A stretch of DNA of 64,000 bases, from contig CM067584.1 of the NCBI GenBank assembly GCA_034336665.1, positions 5,547,699 through 5,611,698 of the forward strand. The letters are read 5' to 3'. Every line of letters starts with the position of its first letter. Positions within the stretch are counted from its first letter, which is position 1. Positions 12,173-25,395 of this stretch are shown here, piece by piece. Below the pieces are notes generated by a model. The model was given only the letters and a program-made list of their open reading frames with translations, was not told where the DNA came from and searched no databases. The DNA is from Luscinia megarhynchos. Taxonomy: Eukaryota > Chordata > Aves > Passeriformes > Turdidae. A program made the translations under genes and the position numbers.

Positions 12173-12551
12173 TGTTGTAATTGATAAATGAGGTAAAAGG
12201 AGTGAATAAGCACACCTTGCCACCTCCTTCCGGCTAGTCCCCGGTTCATGTCATCCTTCCTGTCCTGTCACCTTTCCCTATGACCTTGTAGCCCACCGCG
12301 AGTTCCTGTATTCTGATCCTATCCCCCCTGCGTCCTTATCCCATTGGCTGCTAGCCAAAGCCACTCCCCATTCCATCTCCTGAAAACCTAGTTCCACAAA
12401 AGAATCTGTCTCTTGCCTCTTTCCGGCCATGCCATCACCATAGAATAAACCTGAGAAAAGAAAGGGCCTCTTTGGTTGCCTTTTTCATCCATGCTAAGAT
12501 ACTTTGTCTGACCTTAAGTAATTAGGAAAAAGAAAAAGAATCATTAGAGCA
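12173..12551 (+). mobile_element. Solo LTR (379 bp) with 6-bp target-site duplication
   Basis: Starts TGTTGTAATTGATAAATGAG and ends ATTAGAGCA, giving TG...CA termini. It is flanked by GACGAG on both sides (12167-12172 and 12552-12557), a 6-bp duplication made from satellite sequence. It contains an inverted CCAAT (CCCATTGGCTGC), a CACAAAAGAATC/CATAAAAGAATC TATA-like stretch (the H6-H7 copy has CATAAAA) and AATAAA at 12444-12449, all consistent with + orientation. No retroviral genes: a recombined solo LTR. A 6-bp duplication suggests an ERVK-like (class II) element. It inserted after the array formed. Confidence 0.8.
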
Positions 12552-12945
12552 GACGAGGGACCCCAACAGATCATGCCCCCAGCGGCGAGATTGACGGAAC
12601 CTGACAGAGAATCCATCCAAGGCGATGACGACAGACACCGACAGAGCATCGCCCCAGGGCCGAGGGGATCGCCTGACTCTGACAGAACATGCCCCCGGTG
12701 CAAAGGGCGTGACGCATCTGACAGATCATCTTCCCAAGGGAGGACGAGGGAATCCGAATGATCATCCCCCGAGGGCGAGAACGACAGACCTTGACAGGGC
12801 CTCCCCGGGCGCAGGGACACACACCCCGACAGAGCACGCCTCGGGCCGAGGGACGCCGGAACCCGACAGGGCATCCCCGGGTAACGAGGACAACCGACTC
12901 TCGGCTAAAGGATCCCTGCAGTGCTGAGGACGACGGACACCGACA
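12552..12945. repeat. 38-bp minisatellite array, segment 4
   Basis: About ten monomers between the solo LTR and H3. From about 12,640 the sequence begins to show small indels compared with its counterpart at 49700-50090. Confidence 0.9.
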
Positions 12946-13384
12946 GCGCTCTCCCCTCCCCCGCCAAAAAGGCGACAAAGACAGCAAAACCCTTGCCAAA
13001 GGTGTAAGGTGGATGGAGAGCACAGTGGCCTTCAAAAATCAGAGAGGTTCGGACACCACCCCGGCTCAACAAAGCTAAGGACAGACAGCACAAGAGCCTG
13101 CCCCCCAAATCGGAGGGGTCTGCCCATTGCCCCAGTTCAAAAATAGCTAAGGCAAAAATAAAATTGGCAAAAAATCACATCAAGTGCTGTGCCTGGTCTT
13201 TACTCTAGCAACGTAGTCTCCTCGCCACCCAAACCAACCTCAAAGCCCCCCAGGCCCCATGAAGAGGGTGGGCGACGGAGTCCCTCAGCCGGGCAGGGGA
13301 GCTAAGGGGCCCAGGGATGTTTCACGTCCCCCTCCTCCCTGGGTAGTCCCCGTGTGGTTTCGACCTCTCCTGAGGGGAATACGG

Positions 13385-13510
13385 CAGGGGCTGGAGGTGT
13401 CTGGCCGTGTAACACTGGGGGCATGCGCGGGGCTGGGGTTCTCTGGTCATGTCACACCGGAGATGCTCAGGGCTGGGGTTCTGTGGTCGTGTCACACCGG
13501 GGGGATACAC
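13385..13510 (+). repeat. ~42-bp minisatellite inside H3, three units
   Basis: Three GGCTGG...GTCACAC/GTAACAC units, as in H7. Confidence 0.7.
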
Positions 13511-13614
13511 TGTTCGCTCATCCCACAGTGATAGGGACAGGAGACTCCAGCGGTGTCTCCCAGAGGGATGAAGACCCCACCCCCAAGGAAGAGGGACAGA
13601 AACCCCCGGCACCT

Positions 13615-13917
13615 CGAGCATTTCCCAGGCCCAGAGGGTGGAGACCCTCGAGCATCCCTGCGCTGGCCAAGATAAAACTGGAACAAATCAAACTTTTATC
13701 AGCCAGAAATGCTTTGGCAGTGAGATTTCTCTTTCCCCAGGCCCCGCTGTGTCACACAATGGACGCTCAGTTCCTGAGGTTCTGGGGTGTCACAACGCTG
13801 CCTCTTGGTTCCACCAGGCCCTACTGTGTCTACAAGAGAGCCTCGGGTCTGTGAGATTCTGTTGGAATTCCAAATGCAAGGAATTACTCGACATTGGGCC
13901 TGTCAATCAAAGTCTAG
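13615..13917 (+). other. Frameshifted copy of the hinge open block in H3
   Basis: Same landmarks as in H7 (start of the conserved frame, acceptor-like CCCCAG, terminal TAG), but indels such as an extra C before CACAATGGA and a lost base in TTCCTGAGG interrupt the frame. Likely sequence errors, given the intact H7 version. Confidence 0.4.
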
Positions 13918-14055
13918 AAAAAGAACACAGGATTTGACCCCGGGTGGCCTGGAAGAAATGCTTCCAACTTAGGTGCTAGAAGCAAAAATGTAGATTAAAG
14001 CAGAGATGTATTTAGGTGAAAAAAAAGTTTAGCTGTAGTTTTATGATGAAAAAAG

Positions 14056-14220
14056 AATAAAATTAGTCACAGATGTGACAAAAGTCTTAGACTAGGTCTG
14101 TGACCCAGAACAGGATTGGTTAGTAAGTTTCACACTGCAATTAGACAAAACATTAGTATTGCATTAGAAACATAAATGTCTTTGTTGGCAGTGTGTTATT
14201 GGTGAATAAATCCTGAAAAG
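14056..14220 (+). terminator. Paired poly(A) signals in H3
   Basis: AATAAA at 14056-14061 and 14215-14220, as in the other hinges. Confidence 0.35.
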
Positions 14221-14488
14221 ACCTTGTAGCCATAAGTGTTGCAACTTCTCGTCACGCTTGTCGACACTTGTCGACTCCTGAATGTGTCTGGGAGCCCAGA
14301 GACCCCTTCCTTTGTTTCTTGCAGTGCGGAAGGCCCAGGAGAGGCTGTGGAGGAACCGAGAGAGCTCGAGCTGCTTCCCAAAATCCCGGTGTGACGCCCT
14401 GGCCCCTTCCCCCTACTCCTGCCCCTCAAACCTGCCCCTCCCAGCTCGGCCCGAGCCATCCCCTTTATGCTCTCTTTCTCCTTCCTGA

Positions 14489-14640
14489 CCAATCATAACG
14501 CTCGAGTCACGCTGCAGCCACTGCCTCCTCTTTGTGTCATCACAATGAGCAACGCTGGTTGCTCCACTCCCACGCTTGTTGCTGGGCTCCTATTGGCTGT
14601 GCCTGAAAAGGGGCGGGCTTGGTCTGGTGATAGGAAAGAG
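14489..14640 (+). promoter_or_regulatory. Promoter P3, TATA box apparently damaged
   Basis: CCAAT 14489-14493, ATTGG 14592-14596, a GC box shortened to GGGGCGGGC (about 14610-14618) and GATAGGAAAG in place of TATATAAAG. The matching P7 is intact, so the damage may be a base-calling artefact. Confidence 0.4.
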
Positions 14641-15306
14641 CCTCTGGCTCGCAGGTCCTTAGCAGCAGGAAGGCAGAAAGAGGAGAGGGTCCCTGGGAGA
14701 GGATCCCCGAGCAGCACAAGAGGAGACCAGTGCATGGCGGATATCTCGGGCTTCTGCCTGTCTGCTCTGCAACTAACAGACTGAGACCCCCACCCGTGAC
14801 TCTGCTCCACAGAGAACCCCGAGCTTACAATCGATGAGCACAGATCACCCGCCCTCCATGGTGGAGGAAGACCATGGTGACCTCGATACTCACACACACA
14901 TATGCCAAGCAGGATAATTTCGCATGACACACAGCGGGTCCACTCATTGGGGTGAGGAGGGTGGACACTGACAGTGACCTCTGGGGGCCAGGACGATGGA
15001 CCACATGGTGAAGACGACAGACCCTGACAGACCATCGCCTCAGCGCAGTACGACGGTGACCGCGCCTCAGCACACTACTGTGCCCTCTGAATGAGCAGGC
15101 GCCCTCAGCCTGCTACAGGTGAGGGTGGGACGGAGACCACCGTGCTCCTTCAGTGTTGCAGAGAAGGAGGATGGACATGACCTGACCACTAATCCCACAA
15201 AACGAGGGTGGAGGACCATTCCTGACCCCTCTGTGGAGGAGGCACGTCATGAGCGGAGACCCCACTAGAGACTGCTCCTGCCCAGGAGACCATCCCAACT
15301 CACCCT

Positions 15307-15388
15307 GTTAGCACCGGAGACACCGGACCCTTCCCCAGTAATGGGAAGCGGGCGAGATGTCCTGATCAACCCCACCATCCCCACACAG
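15307..15388 (+). other. Intron-like GT-AG segment in the H3 leader
   Basis: GT at 15307 and a CCCCACACAG acceptor ending at 15388 (82 bp). The donor reads GTTAGC here against GTAAGC in H7. See the H7 copy for the argument. Confidence 0.3.
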
Positions 15389-15430
15389 AAAGGGATGAGA
15401 GAGAGAGACACCCTGATCTTCCCTCTGAAA

Positions 15431-18400
15431 GGAGGGTGACACCGAGAGCATCAGCTCGGGGCACGGACGACGACTCAACAGATCATCGTCAGGATGACGG
15501 ACTCCTACAGAGCATCAGGACAACGGACTCGACAGAGTATCCAGCTAAGAGGGAAGAGAAAGGGACTCCCGACAGATCATCTCAGGAGGCTTAGGGCGAC
15601 AGACCCCTACAGAACATCCCCCTTGGAGAGTGAGGGCGATGGACGCTGATAGACCATCCTCTCAAGGATCGCGATGACGGATCTCTGAAAATGATGCCTC
15701 TGGCAAGGCAGGGACGACGGAGCTTGGACAGAACATTGCGGGCCGAGGGATCGATGGAGCCCCAACAGAGCATCTTCACGGGCGTGGGCACGACGGACTC
15801 CAGACAAGGCATCTTCCTGGGCACGTGGATGATCGGACCCCAACAGATCATCTACTCTCCGGGCCAGGATGACGGACTCTGACAGAGCATCCCCCAGGAC
15901 AACGACCCGACAGAGTATCCAGCCAAGGAGGAAGAGAAGGGACCGGCTAAGATCATCTCTCTCAGGAGGCGAGGGCTATTTTCAGGACTCCTACAGAACA
16001 TCCTCTGGGAGTGGGAGGGCTATGGATCGCCAGTGATAGACCATGGCGATCGCAGGATGACGGACCTGAAAATGATGCCTCTCAAGGCGAGATCACGTGA
16101 GCTTGACAGAACATTGCCCCCGGGCTTCGAGGATCGATGGAGCAACAGGAGGATCTCTCACGGGCGGGCATCGACGACCCAGACAAGGCATCTTCCCGGG
16201 CGAGGACGACGGACCCTCGACAGGAGCATCTCCGCGAGGAGGGCGGACTCCTGACAGATGATTCCCGGGATGACTGCGACGACGACCCTGAGAGGATACC
16301 TCCCATGGAGGAGGCAGGAGGGATCCCGCAGAACACGCCTCACTCGGAACAGGGCCATGCATGCTCGCAGCACATTCGCCGAGGTGGCAAGGATGAGGAA
16401 CCCCTAGAGATGATCCCGGGTCGAGGACGCCAGGACCCCAACTAATCATGGCCCAGGGGCTGAGGACGACGGATCTCTGACTGTTCGATGGCCTCGCAAG
16501 GACGGCGGCCCGACAGAGCATACCTCCTTGCGCGAGGACAGGGACCGCTGAGAAAGAACGCAGGAAGCCGGACTCCTGACAGAGCACCTCAGCAGGATCG
16601 ACATTCCTCACTGACCATCGGCCTGGCCGAGGATCGACGTAACTCCGAAATTGTATTGCCCCCAGGAGTGAGGATGATGGACTCCCACCAGATCATGTCG
16701 TGGAGGGACGACGGACCCCCGGAGCAGATGATCTTCCTGGTGAGAAGAAGAAAGACTCTGACAGGGCATCCTCCTGGGCGATCACTGAACGGGATCATGA
16801 CAGAGCATCGGCGCCCGCGAGGGTTTGAAGGATCCATGTTTCTGATCACCCCTGGAGACAGGATGACAGGCTCTCGACAGAACATCTCCTCCGCCGCAGG
16901 ACACCGGACTCCCCGGCAAGCCGGTCTCGGGACGAGGACGACAGACCCCTGACTAATGAGATCTAAGGAGAGGACGATGGATTCGCAGATCATCATCCCG
17001 GGCGAGGACGACATAGCCCAGACGAGGGCACCTGAGGGCGAGGGATTGACGCCTAACCCTGACAGAACATTCCTCCCGGTTCTGAGATGATGAAACTCGG
17101 CCAGATCTATCGCTTCGACTAGGCAAACGACGGCAAAAGATCATCATCCCGGGCGAGGATCAAGGGACCTCTGACTGGCATCTCGCCAGAATCGATGGAC
17201 CCCGAGAGACATTCACTCGGGGCTGCGGGACGGGACTCCTCGACGGTGCATCTTCGGGTTGAGGACCACGTGACCCTGGACGGATTATTCCGCCTAGGAC
17301 GACTGATGCACACCGAGAGCATACAAGGAAGAGGATCGGGACCCCCGACAGAGCATTGCCCTCAGGACGAGGGCTTACTGGACGCCAAAAAACATTTCGC
17401 TGAGGTGGCGAGGATCTCGACAGGACGACAGAGCTAGCCGGAGGCGGCAGCTGAAGAGACTATCACAGAGCATTGCCCTGATGTTGAGGACGCACGGACA
17501 CCCGACAAAGATCCCCTTGGGTGTGATAGATGACGTACGCACACCAGGCATCTTTCCCGGCAAGTGTGGCTTTGGCAGATCTCGCATACAGAACATCGCC
17601 TTTTAGATGAGGGGCACTGACAGAGAATCCCGAGTGACGAGGGAGATGAACTCTGACGGAGACATCACTTCAAGGGCTGCAGGACGCAGGGACCCCTACA
17701 GTGCATTGCCCCCGGGTTGAGGATGATGGACACCGACAAATGATCCTCCTGTGTGCGATGTGACGACGGACTCGGCTACAGACATTCCCACAGGTTCGAG
17801 GACGCACAGACCCCCGACAGAGCATCGGCCTCGCGGCTGCAGGAGGACGGACGACAGGGCATCCCCGGCGCTGAGAATCGATGGGACCCCGACAGAGCAT
17901 CCTCTGAGGCGCATGGTATCGTCACAAACCTCGATCGGAGCACTCGACGAGGGATCTACTGGACTCGACAGAGACCGGGGCGAGGACGACAGACACCGAG
18001 AGAGAGCATTCCCACGGGCGAGGACGAGGGACTCGACCGAGCATCACCTTGGGGTGAGGACGACGGACCCTGACAGATGATCCACTCCGATGACTGCGAC
18101 TACTCCCAAGAGAGAGTATCAAGGAAGAGGAGTCATCCCCGACAGAGCATCGCCTTTGGGACGAGGGCTTTACTGATGCCGAAAACATCGGCAGGTGGGT
18201 GCAAGAATGACGGATCTCGACAGATGAAACCGGGGCCGTACGAGGGACTCCTCGAGCAGAGCATTGCCTAGGGCGCAGGACGATGGACTACGCATACAGA
18301 GCATCAGCTTCCGGGTTGGAGACGACGGAACCCGACAGAGCATCACTCGCGAAGACGACGGACTCCTCGGCTACACATCATCCCTTTGGTGCGAGGATGA

Positions 18401-21400
18401 CGGAATCCGACAGAGCATCGCCCAGGGGACGAGGGGCGACGGACCCCTGACAGATCACCTTCCTGGGCAGGAAGACAGAACCCAACAGAGCATCGCCTTT
18501 GGGTTGAGGAAGACTAACTTACAGGGCATCCCTGTGGGGCGAGAACGACAGACTCCAACAGAGCATTGCCCTGACAGGGCGACGGATTCTTGATTGCAGA
18601 GCATCAGCCTCTGGGACGAGGCGATGGACCCTGACAGAGAATCCCACAGGCGGCTTAGAGGAGACGGACGTGACAGAGACGCTCTCCCGAGGGCGCAGGA
18701 CAGGGACCCTGACAGAGCCCTGCCCGGGGATGAGGACGACGGACATTGACAAATGATCCTCGGTGCGATGATGACGGACCCCGACAAGGCTTTCTACGGG
18801 TGCGAGGATGACTGGACTCGACAGAGACAGCCCAGGGGCGCAGGAGGATGGACTCCCCGCAGGGCATCCCCGTGGGGCGTAGGATGACAGACCCCGACAG
18901 AGCATCCCTTCGGGTGAGGACGAGGGTCACCCACAGAGCATCGACGCCAGGAGGAGGGGCAACGGACGCCGCAAGATCATCCTCTCGGGCAAGTATGACG
19001 ATTCCTACTTCGAATTACCAGCTGAGAGAGAGGATGACGGGACTCGCCCAAAGCGTATTGCGGCAAGGATCTAGGACGCCGACAGATCATCCTCTCTGAG
19101 GGCGAGGACGACGGACCCTGACTGAGCATCCTCGGCAACGAGGAAAACAATCTCTTGATAGAGCATCGGGGATTCGAGGACGACGGACCCCTGAAGGACG
19201 CTCCGACGCAGGGCTGACGACGCTGGAAAGATCATCCTCTTGCAAGGACGAGGGACCATTACAGCAGACCCACTGCGAGGACTCACGCGATCCCCTACTT
19301 TGACCATCAGCCCAGGGGCTTTGTGACGACAGACCCTGAAAGTGTATTATCCGAGGGGCGTAGGACAACGGATCCCGAGTAGAGCATCCTTCTCGGGCTG
19401 GTAGGATGAGGTACCCGAGCAGAGCATTGCCCCGGTTTGATGGACGACGGACTCGGCTACAATTCGATCCTCCTGGGTGCGGATGACGATGGACTCCTCA
19501 ACAAGGCATCCCGGCCTCGGCACGTGGTGACTCCAGAGACCTCGATACAGATCATTCATTTCCAAGCAGGACAACAGGACTTAGATACAGGCCATCCCTG
19601 TGGGCTTAAGAAGAACAACAGACCTTGACAGAGCATCGCCTCTGGACGAGGGCGACGGACACTGACAGGACTCACCTTTCCCAGGTCGAGGACGAGGGAC
19701 TCGGCCAAGGCATTGCCCTGTGAGGACGCACATACACCCACATATGATCCTTCCGGTGCGAAGGATGTGAGACCGCTAACAGGGCATCTCCTCCGCGCAG
19801 GACGACAAACCCCGACAGAAAATCGGACGAGCAGGACGAAGTTGTTGAAAGACCATCCTCCTGGCAAGGGCGACAGATCCAGATACAGAACATCGCCCCC
19901 AGAGGCGAGGACATGGGACCCTGACGGGATTTCATTGCCCCGCTGGAGGGACGCAATGGATGACAACATCCTCTGGGTGCTGATGATGGCAGGACCTTGA
20001 AAGCGGCATCTCTCTCTAGGGCGGTGGGTGATGGACCTAAGAGAGCATCCCCTGAGGAGGGTGACGATGTCGAAACCATCCCACCGGGAAGGACGACAGA
20101 CTCCCGAGAACATCACTGCGGGCGAGGGACAAAGGACTCCCCGACAGAGCATTTCCCCAGGGTTGAGGACGACGACACCGCATAAAATGATCCTCCTGGG
20201 TGCAGTGACGATGGACTCGACAGGGCATCCCTGTAGGGTGAGGACGACAGACGCCGACAGAGAATCACCCTCGCCGAGGACGATGGAAACCCCGACAGAG
20301 CATCCTCCCAGGGCGAGGACGGCGACCCCGACAGAGCATTGCCCCCGGGCTGAGAACGCACTGACCCCCGAGAACACCCTCCCGGGCAAGACCGAGTAGA
20401 CCCTGACAGATGATACCGGATGACGTGGCGACGCACTCTACAGAGTAGCCCCCAAGGAAAGTAGCAGGATCTCTAATAGAGCATCGCCCTGGGACGAGGG
20501 CGATGGACGCTGGAACTAACATCATCGTAGGTGGCGTAGGATGATGTGACCTCAAAAGATGATCCTCCCCAGGGCTAGGGACGCCGCACTCGAAGAGTAT
20601 TAGCCTGGGGGGCGAAGATGATGGACCACAGCAGAGCATCTCTGGGGCGAGGACGACGGACCGACAGAGCATTACCCCTGGAGAGGGCTGACGGACTGAC
20701 AGAGCATCGCCTGGAGGCGTAGGATAAGGGACCCCGAGCTGCACTGGCGCCGGGTTGAGGATGACGGATATCGGCTAAATGATCCTCCTGGGTGCAATGA
20801 TGACAGATCTCGACAGGGCATCTCCCCAGGGCGAGGTGACGCGACTCGACAGAGCATCCCCTGATGAGGGTGAATGATGTCGAAAACCATCCTCCCGGCA
20901 AGGACGAGACCCTCGACAGAGCATCGCTCGTGGAGAGGACAAGGGACCCCCGACAGAGCATTGCCCCGGGTTGAGGATGACGGACATTAACAAATGATCC
21001 TCCCCGCAGCGATGACGACGGATCCTGACAGAGCATCAGCCCCAGGACGTAGGGCAACAGACTCTGACAGAACATCGCCTCTGGGACGAGGGCGATGGAC
21101 CCTGACAGAGAATCCACAGGCAACGCAGGGAGACGGACTGTACAGAGCATCACCGAGGGCGTAGGACGCAGGGACTCGGACAGATCTTGCCCCGGGATGA
21201 GGACGACGACATTGACAAATAATCCTCTCGGGTGTGATGACAACGACCCCTCGACAAAGCTTTCACGGGTGCTAGGATGACAGACTCCGACAGATCATAG
21301 CCCAGGGCGAGGAGGATGGACTCGACAGAGCATCCCTGTGGGGGCGCAGGACGACAGGACCCTGACAGAGCATCCCTTCGGGTGAGGACGAGGGTCACCC

Positions 21401-24400
21401 ACAGAGCATCGCCCAGGAGGAGGGCTATGGACTGCGAAGATCATCCTCTCGGGGCAAGTATGACATATCCCTACTGACCATCGCCTCTTGGGAGAGGATG
21501 ACGACTCAAAGTGTATTGCCCCGGGGGGCAAGGGACGTAGGGACGCCGACAGATCATCCCCCGAGGGCTCAGGACGACGGACTCCTGACTGAGCATCCCG
21601 GTAACGCGACAACGGACTCCTGATAGAGCATCCCCGGGGACGCAGGACGATGGACTCCTGACAGGACATTCTCCCGACGAGGGCGACGGACGCTGAAAGA
21701 AAAATCCCCCTCGATGAGGGTGACGGTTGTCAAAGACCATCCTCCCCCGGCAAGGACGACAGATCCCGACATAGCATCGCCTCGAGGCGTAGGACAAGGG
21801 ACCCCGGACGGATCATTGCCCCGAGGTGAGGACGACGACCCCTGACAGAAAAATCCCCGGACGAGGGGTGACGGTTGTCGAAGACCATCCTCCTGGGGCA
21901 AGGACCCATAGATCCAGACAGAACATCGCCTGGAGGCGAGGGACAAGGGACCTCGACGGATCATTTCCGGGTTGAAGACGGGCGGACAGCAACAAATGAT
22001 CCTTCTGGGTGCAATGCTGACAAACTCGACAGGGAATTTCCCAGGCGCGATGATCGAACCCCGAGTAAGCATCCCACTGAAAGGAGGGTGATGGGTGTCG
22101 AAAACCATCCCACCGAAGGACGACAGACTCGACAGATCATCACCTCGTTGGCGTAGGAAAAGGACCCTAACAGAGCATTTCCCGGGTTGAGGACGACGGA
22201 CACCGACAAATGATCATCCCGGTGCGGTGACGACCGACCTCCACAGGGCATCCCCAGGGCGAGGGACGACAGACTCCGACAGAGCATCGCCTTGGGCCGC
22301 AGGACGATGGAACCCTACAGAGCATCGGCCGGGACGCAGGACTCACAGACCCCGATAGAGCATCAGCCTCAGGACGGCAGGACGAGGAACCCTGACAGAG
22401 CATCGCCGAGACGAGGGAGACGACCCCCGACAGAAAATCCCTCTCGCACGAGGACGCAGGGCCCTGACAAAGCACGCCCTGGGACGAGGGTGATGGAAGC
22501 CACAAGATCATCCTCTCAGGGACGAAAGTATGTCAGATCCCTAGTGACCATCGTCTCTGGGAGCGGGACAATGGACTCCGAAAGTGTATTGTCCTGGGCA
22601 AGAACGAGGTACCCTTGACAGAATATCTCCCGAGGGCTAGGACGACAGACCCTTACAGAACATCCCCTGGCAACGGGGACAACGGACCCCGAGAGAGCAT
22701 GCTCCTAGGGTTGCAGGGACGACACACCTTGACAGAGCATCGCCCCAGGGCCAAGGACGCTGAGCCCGACAGGGCATCCTTTGGGTAATCTAGACAACAG
22801 ATCATGACAGCGGATTCCCCCCCGGGTGAGGATGACACACATTGACAGAGCATCGCCTTGGGGCCGAGTGCACGTTGGACTCGACAGGTCATACCCGTGG
22901 GCGAGGATGACAGACTCTACAGAACATAGCCCCGAGGCAAGGACAAAGGACCCCTGGAAAGGTATTGCAGTGGCTTTGGAGGGGCGACGGACTGAAAGAG
23001 CATCGCTTTTGGATGAGGGTGACAGAGACCATGGTTGACAGAGCACGCTTTGGGACGAGGGCGGCGACCCTGAATGAGCATCCTCGAGACGAGGGAGTGC
23101 GTGATCCTGACAGAGCATTTCCCCGAGGGGCGAGGACTTTCAGGGCCTGACAGAGCATTGCCCCAGGGTTGAGGATGACCGACACCCACAAATGATCCTC
23201 CCGGGTGCACGCCGACGACGACTCCTAAAAGGCATCACCACGATGCAAGGATGACGGACTCCGACAGAGCATCGCCTCTGGGACGAGCAACAGATGCCCC
23301 AGGATCATACTTCCCGCGGGCGAGGGCGCCATATCCCTACTGACCATCACCCTGGGAGCGCAGGGACGATGGATCCCGAAGTGTATTGTCCCTGGATGCG
23401 AGATGCAGGGACTCGGCTACAGATCATCCTCATAGTTAGCGGACGACAGACTCCAGGCAGACCATCGACCTGGGGCTGACGATGTTGGACTCCTGACAGA
23501 GCATTGCCTGGACGCGTGATGGACCCTACAGATCATCTTTATGGGACAAGGATGAGGGACTCCTGATAGGGCATTGCCCCGAGGGTAAGGACGACTAACA
23601 CTGACAAATAATCCTTCTGGTTAGGATGACGAGAGACTCGGATAAGGCATCGCCCGGGAGAGTATGACGGACTCCCCGACAGAGCATCCTCGACGAGAGA
23701 GACGGCTGCCAAAAGACTATCCTCCCGCAGCAGGACGACTGACTCTCAAAGAGCATCTCCCTATGGCAAGGACGAGGGACCCCGACTGAGCATTGCCCCG
23801 GGTTGAGGACGACGGACACTGAGAAATGATCCTCCCTGCGCGATGACGACGGACCCCAACAAAGGCACTCTCAGGGCGAGGACAACGGACCCTGACAGAG
23901 CATCGAGGGGCTATGGACACCACAAAATCATCATCATTGTGGGGGGCGAGAATGACAGACCCTGACAGAGCATCACATTGGGGGCGCAGGACGACGGACT
24001 CGACAGGGCATATTCGTGGGCGAGGGCGTGGGTCCTCGACAGAGCATCGCCTGGGACGAGGGCGACGGACGCAAGACCATCCTCCTGGGGGCGAGTATGA
24101 CGTATCTCCTACTGACCATCACCCCGGAGCTAGCACGATGGACCTCGAAAAGTGTATTACCCCAGGGGAGAGGACGACGGACCGCTGCATAGCATCCCCA
24201 TGGCACACGCCAAGAACGGACCCTGAAAGATCATAGCTCCGGAGGAGGATGAGGTAGTCCCGACAGAGCATTTCCCGGGGGTGAGTACAATCGAACATCG
24301 ACAGATGATCCTCCCGGTGCGAGGACGGGCGGACCCCGATAGGGCATTCTCCAGGCCGAGGACCATGGAATCCCGACAGATCATCGCCTCGGAGCGAGTG

Positions 24401-25173
24401 GACGATGGACTCCTGACCGGATCATCCACTCAGTGCGAGGGATGACGGTCCCTGACAGAGCATCTCCCCCAGGACGCATCGACAGATGATCTTCCCGGTG
24501 CGATGATCGAAAGATCCCCTGACAGGGCATCCTTCCGACAAGGGCGACGGACGCCAAAGATCATCCTCCCAGGGGCGACTTCATGACGGGACCCCGACAA
24601 AGCATCTCCCCGATGAGGGGGCGACGGGATGACGAAGATAATCCCCTCCTGGGGGAGAGGATGACTGACTCCAGATAGAGCATGCCTCCGGTGAGAGGAT
24701 GAGTGACCCACAGAGCATCTCCCCAGGGCAAGGAAGACGGATCACGACAGAGCATCCCCCAGTGGCGAGGACGATGGACCCCTGACAGAGCATCCTGTCT
24801 CGATGGACTTATGGACCCCAACAGATCATTGCCCCTGCTCCTAGGGACTCCACGGACTCGACAGATCATCATTTTTAGACGAGGGCGAAGTGGACTGAAA
24901 GATCATCCTCCCTGGGCAAGGATGAAGGACCCCGACAGAGCATCCCACTGGGGCGAATTTGATGACATATACCTACTGACCATTGTTCCTAGGGCGAGGA
25001 CGACTGCATCTCGAAAGTGTATTGACGCAGGGGCGAGGACGACGGATCTCCAAAAGAGCATTGCCCCTGGGATGAGGGTGGTGATGACGCCCCAGGGCGA
25101 AAGCACGCTGACCCCTCGGACAGAGCTCTCCCCCCCTGGGGCGTGGGACGACATATCCCTTTATTACTCATCT
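15431..25173. repeat. 38-bp minisatellite array, segment 5 (low-accuracy copy of 52.6-62 kb)
   Basis: Same succession of monomer variants as 52600-61969, but with pervasive small differences: ACCCCGAC becomes ACTCGAC, ACCCTGAC becomes ACTCCTGAC, GGGCGAGG becomes GGGCTAGG, GGCGTAGG or GGCGCAGG. Landmarks that match one to one include the CACGGGCGGGCA monomer (about 16160 versus 52945) and the GAGTAGCCCCC monomer (about 20440 versus 57230). No gene is visible. Confidence 0.9.
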
Positions 25174-25395
25174 GAGGCAGCAACGGCAGGGAGCCGGATA
25201 CTCCCACCAGAGACTGCTCTGCTCTACAGAGACCATCCCAACTCACCCCCAATGTAAGGACCGAGACTCACCTGACCCTTCCCCAGTAATGGGAAGTGGG
25301 CGGAGATGTCCTGACTAACCCCACCATCCCCACACAGAAAGGATGGAGACAAGAGACACCCCGATCCTCTCTCGGGGCAAGGAGGGTGGACACAG
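25174..25395 (+). repeat. Orphan leader fragment of the hinge block, copy 1
   Basis: A piece of the far end of the hinge leader stands alone within the array: GAGACTGCTC..., CCAACTCACCC, TTCCCCAGTAATGGGAAG, CCCACACAGAAAGGATGG. It includes the 84-bp GT-AG segment (25254-25337). No promoter, open block or poly(A) signal accompanies it. It corresponds to 61970-62190. Confidence 0.8.

Larger units (their letters stand above)
12946..15430 (+). repeat. Hinge block H3 (poor-quality copy of H7)
   Basis: Same order and content as H7, including the long leader with the intron-like segment, but with many single-base indels. Examples: the TATA box reads GATAGGAAAG near 14,630 where H7 has TATATAAAG, and the GC box has lost a G. 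The open block still spans 303 bp (13615-13917) but is frameshifted inside. Because the differences are mostly indels of 1-3 bases spread evenly, I read them as consensus errors rather than biological decay. Confidence 0.8.
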
